DNA from: Actinoallomurus sp.
GTDB lineage: Bacteria > Actinomycetota > Actinomycetes > Streptosporangiales > Streptosporangiaceae
DNA length: 43,995 nt
Reading direction: 5' to 3'
Assembly: GCA_025964625.1 (NCBI GenBank)
Contig: JAOPYL010000315.1
Coordinates: 1 to 43,995 of the forward strand
The notes under the pieces are model-generated. The model saw nothing but the letters and a program-made list of their open reading frames with translations, searched no databases and was not told where the DNA came from. This document shows, in pieces, positions 1 through 6,124 of this stretch. A program made the position numbers and the translations under genes. How positions within the stretch are numbered: position 1 is the first letter of the stretch; each line of letters starts with the position of its first letter.

Positions 1-150
1 CGCGCGGAGCTGGTCGTCAGTGAGGACGTGATCCGGTGGCAACGCTCGCACGTAGGAGACCGCCGGTCGGACGAGGCGCAGCAGTTCGGTCTCGTTGAGG
101 GTGCCATTGGCGATCAGCCGCCCGGCCTGGGAGACGCTTCGCCCGCTGGG
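1..150 (-). pseudogene. Minus-strand coding fragment, cut by window start
   Basis: Read on the minus strand this stretch gives an uninterrupted frame of about 47 codons with G/C in most third positions. It contains the peptide SQAGRLIANGTLNETELLRL followed by VRPAVSYVRALPPDHV and runs off the left edge. No start codon or family is recognisable. It meets the TetR remnant of the opposite strand near 145-160, so it is either the 3' part of a gene lying left of the window or debris at a recombination junction. Function unknown. Confidence 0.3.
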
Positions 151-154
151 CGGC

Positions 155-573
155 GCCGGGGCCGATCCACGCCACGTGCTCGAAGGCGCCCTGTACGCCA
201 TACTCCCCACCGACGAGGCGAGCCGACGAGGCGAGCCGACGAGGCGAGCCGACGAATCACGCTCGCCTACAGCGCGTACCAGGCGCTGGCGATCACCGCC
301 CCGAACACGGCCACTCGTCATGCCCTCACCTATCCCGGCGCGATGGAGCGGTTCCTGGCCGGCCAGGTCCGCCGGGCCCAGCAGCATGGCGACATCCCGG
401 CCGGGCACGACCCGCAGCTCGCCGCCGCGGGGCTACTCGCACTCACCAACGGCCTGGCCGCCAGCGTCTTGGGCGGCCAGCGCGATGGTGACGCCGCCCG
501 AGCCGTCCTCATCTACTACCTCGACCGGATCTTCACCTCGCGTCCCGTAAACGAGTCTCCCTTTGAAAAGTAG
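155..573 (+). pseudogene. TetR-family regulator remnant: 5'-truncated and frameshifted
   Basis: The C-terminal ligand-binding half of a TetR repressor is readable, but in two frames. Up to about 224 the frame reads PRHVLEGALYAILPTDEAS. From 251 a different frame continues RITLAYSAYQALAIT and runs to the stop at 571-573, ending with the helix LIYYLDRIFTS. The frames are separated by three tandem copies of a 13-bp unit (212-250). With a single copy the two halves join in one frame as TDEASRRITLAY, so two extra copies (26 bp) broke the gene. The N-terminal helix-turn-helix is absent; its place is taken by unrelated minus-strand coding sequence. The family call rests on helix pattern and length, so it is firm for the C-terminal half only. 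Confidence 0.6.
212..250 (+). repeat. 13-bp tandem repeat, 3 copies
   Basis: Three exact copies of gacgaggcgagcc lie at 212-224, 225-237 and 238-250, with a partial fourth at 251-255. The unit length is not a multiple of three, so each gain or loss shifts the reading frame of the surrounding TetR remnant. One or four copies would be in frame. Confidence 0.9.
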
Positions 574-686
574 TTTTGTGATGGAACAAATGCCATGGCG
601 ATCTCATCAACGCTCAAGAAGCGCAGCACCGGTCTCGATGGCGGCTACGCCACCAGAGACGCGCCACGATGCCACTACAGCGACAA

Positions 687-725
687 GCCCTCGTAGCTCA
701 GGGGATAGAGCAACGGTTTCCTAAA
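687..725 (+). pseudogene. 5' half of a tRNA-Arg(CCU), broken at the anticodon loop
   Basis: The 39 nt match a tRNA from base 1 to just past the anticodon loop: acceptor 5' strand gccctcg, ta, D stem gctc/gagc around a normal D loop, a 5' anticodon stem acggt and the loop ttcctaa with anticodon cct. The expected 3' anticodon strand (accgt), T arm and acceptor 3' strand are missing; the following bases are unrelated and hold no T-arm sequence. This is not a functional tRNA. Anticodon loops of tRNA genes are classical tyrosine-integrase crossover points, so it is probably an integration or excision scar. Confidence 0.7.
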
Positions 726-790
726 GAGTGCTCTCCCCGATTTCCGGGCCTCCCTCCACTGTCTTAATGATCAGCGAAAACCTGCGTCGG

Positions 791-1312
791 TCAGGAGCGT
801 GGGTCAGTAATCGCCGTTGCGTCGCTCCAGGTGATCTTGTAGTACTTCAGTCGGCCGTCCTCTGCGACCAGCCGCATGCCGGCTGCGGCCATGACGTGTT
901 GGGAGGCGATGTTGTCGTGGTCGGTGTCGCCCTCCACGCTGGTGATGCCGTGTGCGCGTGCGAACGCCAGCAATGCGCGGAGAGCCTCGGAGGCGTATCC
1001 CTTGCCCTGTGCTGACGGGATCAGGCCGTAGCCGACCGTGACGCTGCCGCTCTCGTCCGCGGTTCCGTGGAAGCCCACACCGCCGATGGCGTATCCGTCC
1101 TCGCGGCGACGGATCGCGTACGTGCCGAACGGCTGGGGGTCACCGGTGTTCGCGCAGGTGTTCAGGAAACGCCTGGCCCCGGCCACGTCACCCCCGGCGG
1201 GATATCCAGCGGCCCATCGGGCACCGTCATCCGGCTCACCCGCCACCACCCGCTCCGCCTCCCTGACGCTCATCGGATGAAGCGCCAGCCGCGCTGTCAC
1301 AAGATCGTCCAT
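791..1312 (-). CDS. GNAT N-acetyltransferase (RimJ/RimL type)
   Basis: 173-aa cytosolic acetyltransferase that would transfer acetyl from acetyl-CoA to an amine; the substrate cannot be told. The sequence opens with the RimJ/RimL-type LVTARLALHP strand. The central beta-4/acetyl-CoA loop is VGYGLIPSAQGKGYASEALR (about residues 92-111), a good Q/R-x-x-G-x-G/A motif. It is followed by EGDTDHDNIASQHVMAAAGM, the usual asparagine-containing segment before the last strands. Length is normal for a single-domain GNAT. The ATG at 1312 lacks a clear ribosome site, so a leaderless message is possible. It is divergent from the TetR gene at 1493, with about 180 bp between them. Confidence 0.85.
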   Translation of the reverse strand: MDDLVTARLALHPMSVREAERVVAGEPDDGARWAAGYPAGGDVAGARRFLNTCANTGDPQPFGTYAIRRREDGYAIGGVGFHGTADESGSVTVGYGLIPSAQGKGYASEALRALLAFARAHGITSVEGDTDHDNIASQHVMAAAGMRLVAEDGRLKYYKITWSDATAITDPRS

Positions 1313-1422
1313 GCGTGTGAACTATCACGCGAGAGGACCGGATCGCATTCGGATTACCCGCCCCCGGCCAGACAGGGCCAGAGCCACGTCGCCGCAATGG
1401 CCGGCCGTCGCGAACAGAGGCG

Positions 1423-1480
1423 TTGACAGCGTCACGCACATGGCGCACAGTAACAGCGTTATTATGAAGTAACGATGTTA
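1423..1480 (+). promoter_or_regulatory. Promoter/operator of the TetR gene with twin palindromes
   Basis: A ttgaca -35-like hexamer sits at 1423-1428. Two copies of the inverted repeat TAAC-N3-GTTA follow at 1451-1461 and 1470-1480, centres 19 bp apart, roughly two helical turns on the same face. The second ends 12 bp before the TetR ATG. This is the expected layout for autoregulation by a TetR dimer pair. The -10 element is not clear. Confidence 0.6.
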
Positions 1481-1492
1481 TGGCGGTGACCA

Positions 1493-2137
1493 ATGACTTT
1501 GACCACATACGAGCAGGCGCAGGGCAAGGGACAGTCCGCGCTGCGCACGGCTCTGCTCGACACGGCCAGCGGGCTGCTCGTCGACGAAGGCCCCGGGGCG
1601 CTGTCGATGCGCCGGATCGCCGCCGCCGCAGGCTGCTCGACGACGGTCCTCTACACGCTCTTCGGCGGGAAGGACGGCCTGGTCGAGGCGCTCTACATCG
1701 AAGGCTTCGCGCGCTTCCGCCGACGGTTCGAGACGGTCCACGACGACGACCCACCGGGCTACCTGTGGGCGCTCGGCCGGGCCTACCGTGACAACGCGCT
1801 CGCCGAGCGCAACTACTACGGGCTCATGTTCGAGAAGCCGATCCCCGGCTTCCAGCCGAGTCCAGAGGCCCTGCGAGCCGCCGGGGAGACCTTCGACTAC
1901 CTCGAACGCGCCGTCAGGGCCTGTCTGGACCACGGCCGCATCGCGCCGGGTGACCCGCGCGTGATCGCGGAGTCATTCTGGTCGGTGGTGCACGGCGTGG
2001 TCAGCCTGGAGCTCGCCGGCCACCTCTCCGACCCCGAGGCCGTGTTCATGGCGGCTATCACCGCCTGCGCGCCCAGGTTCGAGCCGGGCGCGCATCCCGA
2101 CGATCCCAAGGAGGGGACATGTCCAGCCGTTTCCTGA
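1493..2137 (+). CDS. TetR/AcrR-family transcriptional regulator
   Basis: 214-aa repressor. The N-terminal DNA-binding domain is typical: a helix ALRTALLDTASGLLVDEG, then the HTH GALSMRRIAAAAGCSTTVLY followed by TLFGGKDGLVEAL (about residues 36-68). The rest is the alpha-helical ligand/dimer domain, ending in SFWSVVHGVVSLELAGH. The last 19 nt overlap the start of the carotenoid oxygenase gene, and the 3' end supplies that gene's ribosome site, so the two are co-transcribed and probably translationally coupled. Twin TAAC-N3-GTTA palindromes just upstream suggest autoregulation. The ligand is unknown; an apocarotenoid or aromatic aldehyde is a guess from the partner gene. Confidence 0.93.
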   Translation: MTLTTYEQAQGKGQSALRTALLDTASGLLVDEGPGALSMRRIAAAAGCSTTVLYTLFGGKDGLVEALYIEGFARFRRRFETVHDDDPPGYLWALGRAYRDNALAERNYYGLMFEKPIPGFQPSPEALRAAGETFDYLERAVRACLDHGRIAPGDPRVIAESFWSVVHGVVSLELAGHLSDPEAVFMAAITACAPRFEPGAHPDDPKEGTCPAVS

Positions 2138-3456
2138 CCGGTCCATTCGCGCCCGCGACCGAGGAGGTGACCGCGTACGACCTGCCGGTCACCGGCCGGC
2201 TCCCTGGCGAGCTCACCGGCCGTTATCTCCGCAACGGGCCCAATCCGCTCGGCCTGGAGGACCCGGAGGCGTACCACCTGTTCCTCGGTGAGGGCATGGT
2301 GCACGGCGTGCGGCTGCGCGACGGCCGGGCCGAGTGGTACCGCAACCGGTGGGTCCGATCTGAGAGCGTCGCCCAGCGACTGGGCGAAGAGTGGCCCGGC
2401 GGCCCGACCTTCGAAGGTTTCGACTTCGCCCCCAACACCCACGTCATCGGCCACGCCGGCAGTACGTTCGCGCTCGTCGAGGGCGGCCCGCGGCCGTACG
2501 AGCTGACCTACGAACTCGACACGGTCGGTCCCTGCGACTTCGGCGGCACGCTTCCCGGGGCTTACACGGCGCACACCAAGCGCGACCCGCGCAGCGGTGA
2601 GCTGCACGCCGTCGCGTACTTCTTCGGCCGGGAGTACGTGCAGTACATCGTCGTCGACGCCGCCGGCACGGTCGTTCGCACGGTGGACATTCCAGTGAGC
2701 GACGGCCCGATGATGCACGACTTCGCCCTCACCGAACGGCATGTGATCCTGTACGACCTGCCGGTGACGTTCAGCATGGACCTCGCGGCGGTCGGCGCGA
2801 AGCTGCCGTATTCGTGGAACGAATCACATCCGGCGCGCGTGGGCGTCATGCCGCGCGACGGCGGGGACGCCACCGTGCGGTGGATCGACATCGACCCCTG
2901 CTTCGTCTTCCACACGCTCAACGCCTATGAGGACGCGGACCGTATCGTCGTGGACCTGGCGCGCTTCCCGGAGATGCTGGTGGACGGCCTGCTCGAGACC
3001 GTGCCGACCCCGACGCTGGACCGCTGGACGATCGACCCCGCCGCCGGAAAGCTCACCGCGGAGCGCATCGACGACCGGCCGCAGGAATTCCCCCGGATCG
3101 ACGAGCGGCTGATCTCGAAGCGGCATCGCTACGGCTACACGGTGAGCGCGGCGGCGCTTCTCCACACGAAGTCCGGCGAGGCGCTGCTCAAGCGTGACTA
3201 CGCCTCGGGGCAGGCCGAGACGCGAATGTTCCCGGCAGGTTCCGACGTGGGCGAGGCGGTCTTCGCCCCACGCACGCCCGAGGCGGCGGAGGACGACGGT
3301 TACGTCATGACGCTCGTGTTCGACCCCGCACGCGGCGCCACCGACCTCGTCGTCCTCGCCGCGCAGGACTTCACCGGCGTTCCGGTCGCCCGCGTGCATC
3401 TTCCGGTGCGCGTTCCGGCCGGCTTCCACGGCAGCTGGGTCCCTGACGAACACTGA
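2119..3456 (+). CDS. Carotenoid oxygenase (RPE65 family)
   Basis: 445-aa non-haem iron dioxygenase of the carotenoid-cleavage/lignostilbene dioxygenase family, which splits a double bond to give two aldehydes. The four iron-binding histidines are visible in family context: AHTKRD (His152), PMMHDFALT (His200), FVFHTLNAYED (His265) and GFHGSW (His437, near the C-terminus). The N-terminal PVTGRLPGELTGRYLRNGPNP is the conserved opening of the family. There is no signal peptide. The ATG at 2119 follows a strong aaggagggg site and overlaps the TetR gene by 19 nt. No carotenoid-synthesis genes (crtB, crtI) are nearby, so the substrate (carotenoid, apocarotenoid or stilbene) is open. Confidence 0.95.
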   Translation: MSSRFLTGPFAPATEEVTAYDLPVTGRLPGELTGRYLRNGPNPLGLEDPEAYHLFLGEGMVHGVRLRDGRAEWYRNRWVRSESVAQRLGEEWPGGPTFEGFDFAPNTHVIGHAGSTFALVEGGPRPYELTYELDTVGPCDFGGTLPGAYTAHTKRDPRSGELHAVAYFFGREYVQYIVVDAAGTVVRTVDIPVSDGPMMHDFALTERHVILYDLPVTFSMDLAAVGAKLPYSWNESHPARVGVMPRDGGDATVRWIDIDPCFVFHTLNAYEDADRIVVDLARFPEMLVDGLLETVPTPTLDRWTIDPAAGKLTAERIDDRPQEFPRIDERLISKRHRYGYTVSAAALLHTKSGEALLKRDYASGQAETRMFPAGSDVGEAVFAPRTPEAAEDDGYVMTLVFDPARGATDLVVLAAQDFTGVPVARVHLPVRVPAGFHGSWVPDEH

Positions 3457-3694
3457 TCCCCGATCCCCGATCACACGGAATGAATCGCGCGATCCCCGGA
3501 AGGCCCCGTGCCTGCGGCTACGCCTCACCGTTGACGAATAACCGCTGAGACCCGTGCGGAATCCACTGAGGTCCGCGCGGCGGGATCTGTCCGGCCGCCG
3601 GCGGGCCCATGCCGTCACGAGACCACCGGGGAAGTATGGGCACTACTCCCGTAATCTCCACACGTAGGTACGACAGACCCTTGGGAGACACCGC

Positions 3695-4237
3695 ATGCGA
3701 TGGACGGTGCACGGACGGCGGGCGATCTACGAAAGCCCGTGGATCAGTCTTGACCTCGTCGACGTGGAGCTGCCCGACGGTCAGCGGTTCGAGCAGCACG
3801 TCGTCCGGATGGCGCGTCCGGTGGCGGCTGCCGTGGTCGTCGACGATCAGGACCGTGCGCTGCTGATGTGGCGGCATCGGCATGTGACCGACACGTGGGG
3901 CTGGGAGATACCGGCGGGCCGGGTCGAGGCCGGCGAGTCACCTGAGGAGGCGGCGGCTCGTGAGACCGAGGAGGAGACCGGCTGGCGGCCTGGGCCGCTG
4001 CGCCTGATCGTCGCCTCGCAGCCGTCGAGCGGCTCGGTCGACAGCCGGCACTACCTCTACCGCGCCGACGGAGCGAAGCACATCGGGGCGCCGACCGACA
4101 TCACCGAGGCCGAGCGCGTCGAATGGGTGCCGCTCGCGGAGATCCGGTCGCGGATCTCCGAGGGAGAGATCGTCAACGGGCCGACTCTCATCGGCCTGCT
4201 CCACGTACTTTCCGATCCCGCCCGTCAAGAGACGTAG
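3695..4237 (+). CDS. Nudix hydrolase (ADP-ribose pyrophosphatase-like)
   Basis: 180-aa enzyme of the Nudix family, which hydrolyses nucleoside-diphosphate-linked compounds using Mg2+ or Mn2+. A complete Nudix box GX5EX7REUXEEXGU is present at about residues 75-97 (GRVEAGESPEEAAARE then TEEETGW). The PAVAAAVVVDDQD-like strand before it and the WVPLAEI strand after it match the ADP-ribose/NDP-sugar diphosphatase subgroup. The ATG at 3695 is preceded by gggaga at 3683-3688. It stands alone between the carotenoid oxygenase (238-bp gap, apart from a gatccccgatcccc duplication no feature seen) and the double GNAT gene. Confidence 0.92.
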   Translation: MRWTVHGRRAIYESPWISLDLVDVELPDGQRFEQHVVRMARPVAAAVVVDDQDRALLMWRHRHVTDTWGWEIPAGRVEAGESPEEAAARETEEETGWRPGPLRLIVASQPSSGSVDSRHYLYRADGAKHIGAPTDITEAERVEWVPLAEIRSRISEGEIVNGPTLIGLLHVLSDPARQET

Positions 4238-4409
4238 TAGGTGATCATCACCCCGGATGGTCACCCGGTTCGCCGGGTAGGCCTAAGTACGGGCCATACC
4301 GGTCAAAGCCGCCGTACCGCGCCGAGGCGGCTGCCTGGAATGACAGACGCGTCCGGGCTCCGGCGCGTACGGTCCTTTAGGAAGGCGAGCCAACCATCAA
4401 GGAGCCTCC

Positions 4410-5393
4410 TTGGACACGGTTCAGCAACTGCACGACATCTCGGACACCGACGTCGCCGCCTGGCATGCCGTCCTCGCCGCGTCGGTGGCCCGGGATCTGC
4501 CCGGTGAGCCGATGCCGACGCTCGACCAGATTCATGGCTACTTGACCACGGCGGGCTTCGGCAGCCATCACCTGTTGTGGGCGGCCACGAACGACGCCGG
4601 GGTCGCCGGGGTCGCGAGGCTCCGGCTCTTCAACGGGTCCGGGCGCGCCCACCTCGGCGAGTTCGCCATCCACGTCCACCCGGACCACCGGCGCCAGGGC
4701 ATCGGGTCGCGGCTGCTCAAGACGGTCGCGCAGGCGGCGCGTGAGGAGAAGCGGCGCAGTCTGGTGGTTGAGGCGTCGTCGGAGACCTCGGGCGTCCCCT
4801 TTCTGGAGGCCAACGGCTTCACCTGCGTGCTGTCCCTCAGTCTTCTCCTGCTGAGCGTCCCCGACGCCGGAGGGATCGACGAGATCGTGCACTCCGAGCA
4901 TCCCGGCTACCGCCTGATCCGCTGGCTCGGCGTCGTACCGGACGACCTGGCGGCGACCTTCGCCGCCGCCAAGTCCGCCATGGGCGACATGCCCACCGGG
5001 GAGATGGACTACGGGACGACCACCTGGGACACCGACCGCGTACGCGACATGGCCGAGGTCGTGGAGAAGCGCGGCGACACACTGCTGACCGTCGCGGCGA
5101 CGCACGGCGACGCGATCGCCGGCTTCACCGAGCTGGTGATCCCGGTCGGCGACGGCAGCCGGGCCATCCAGTACGACACCGCCGTGGTCTCCGGCCATCG
5201 CGGGAACGGGCTGGGGCTCTGGGTGAAGGCGGCGATGCTGGAGTGGCTGCGCGCGGAGTGGCCGGCCGTCCAGGAGATCGAGACCGACAACGCCGAGGAC
5301 AACACGCACATGCTCGCCGTCAACGAGCGGCTGGGGTTCCGTCCGCTGCGCCAGACCCGGCAGTACCAGTGCGATCCTGAGACTCTCCGCTAG
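4410..5393 (+). CDS. Tandem-domain GNAT acetyltransferase
   Basis: 327-aa protein with two GNAT folds, the layout of mycothiol synthase and similar actinobacterial enzymes. Domain 1 (about 60-145) has the acetyl-CoA loop HVHPDHRRQGIGSRLLKTV, then VPFLEANGF. Domain 2 (about 240-320) has VVSGHRGNGLGLWVKAAML and ETDNAEDNTHMLAVNERLGF. Both loops keep Q/R-x-x-G-x-G, so both could bind cofactor, although in such tandems one domain is often structural. The TTG start at 4410 is chosen because aaggag lies at 4399-4404. The substrate is unknown; it is not close enough by eye to call MshD. The 170-bp upstream gap holds only a small ccggttcgccggg hairpin. Confidence 0.88.
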   Translation: MDTVQQLHDISDTDVAAWHAVLAASVARDLPGEPMPTLDQIHGYLTTAGFGSHHLLWAATNDAGVAGVARLRLFNGSGRAHLGEFAIHVHPDHRRQGIGSRLLKTVAQAAREEKRRSLVVEASSETSGVPFLEANGFTCVLSLSLLLLSVPDAGGIDEIVHSEHPGYRLIRWLGVVPDDLAATFAAAKSAMGDMPTGEMDYGTTTWDTDRVRDMAEVVEKRGDTLLTVAATHGDAIAGFTELVIPVGDGSRAIQYDTAVVSGHRGNGLGLWVKAAMLEWLRAEWPAVQEIETDNAEDNTHMLAVNERLGFRPLRQTRQYQCDPETLR

Positions 5394-5455
5394 ACCGCTG
5401 CGGCGCCCTCCCTGGCCGCACGGTCTACAGTTACGGAGAGTTCAGGGAGGTGCAA

Positions 5456-6121
5456 TTGCTGTACTGGTTCATGTACAGGGTGGTCCGCCCGCTGCTCCGG
5501 CTCGTGTTCCGGCCGGTTGTCGCGGGGTTGGACAACGTCCCGGCCGAGGGCCCGGTCATCCTTGCGAGCAACCATCGGTCGTTCGTGGACAGCGTGCTCA
5601 TTCCGCTCGTCCTGTCGCGCCGGGTCACGTTCCTCGCCAAGGCGGAGTACTTCGAGGGGCGGGGCGCCGTCCGCGTGCTCGGTGCGTTCCTGAGCGCCAT
5701 GGGCCACATCCCGGTCCCGCGTACGGAGCAGCGCGCCGCCGTTGCCGCCCTCGACATCGCCCTGCGGGCGCTCGGCGAGGGCAATGCGTTCGCCATCTAC
5801 CCGGAGGGCACCCGGTCCGAGGACGGCCGGCTGTACCGCGGGCACACGGGCGTGGGCTGGCTCGCCCTGAACGCCAAGGTGAGCATCGTGCCGGTCGCGG
5901 TCCGGGATACCGAGCACATCATGCCGGTCGGCGCCAGGTTCCCGCGGGTACTCCGCCCGGGCGTGAAGTTCGGCAAGCCGATCGACTACACCGCCTTCGC
6001 CGACATGCCTCCGGCGAAGGGGCGGCGTGCGTTGGTCGACGAGATCATGCGGGAGATCCAGAAGCTCTCCGGCCAGGAGTACACCGGCACCTACAACGAG
6101 CGGTCGAAGAAGACCGTCTGA
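5456..6121 (+). CDS. PlsC-type 1-acyl-glycerol-3-phosphate acyltransferase
   Basis: 221-aa membrane-associated acyltransferase that would add the second acyl chain in phosphatidic acid synthesis. It has the HX4D block in SNHRSFVDSVLIP, the EYFEGRGAVRVLGAF segment and the substrate-binding block AIYPEGTRSEDGRLYRG, all in family order. The N-terminus MLYWFMYRVVRPLLRLVF is a hydrophobic anchor. A GTG at 5450 is in frame, but the ribosome site ggagg (5445-5449) abuts it; the TTG at 5456 has a proper 6-nt spacer and is preferred. Only 3 bp separate its stop from that of the convergent phosphatase gene, leaving no room for a terminator. Confidence 0.93.
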   Translation: MLYWFMYRVVRPLLRLVFRPVVAGLDNVPAEGPVILASNHRSFVDSVLIPLVLSRRVTFLAKAEYFEGRGAVRVLGAFLSAMGHIPVPRTEQRAAVAALDIALRALGEGNAFAIYPEGTRSEDGRLYRGHTGVGWLALNAKVSIVPVAVRDTEHIMPVGARFPRVLRPGVKFGKPIDYTAFADMPPAKGRRALVDEIMREIQKLSGQEYTGTYNERSKKTV

Positions 6122-6124
6122 GCC

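Noticed and set aside
687-790. An intact tRNA-Arg gene
   Set aside because: The 3' anticodon strand, T arm and acceptor 3' strand are missing downstream.
3457-3694. A gene or RNA in the gap after the carotenoid oxygenase
   Set aside because: Only a short gatcccc duplication and possible promoter sequence are present; no coding bias in any frame.
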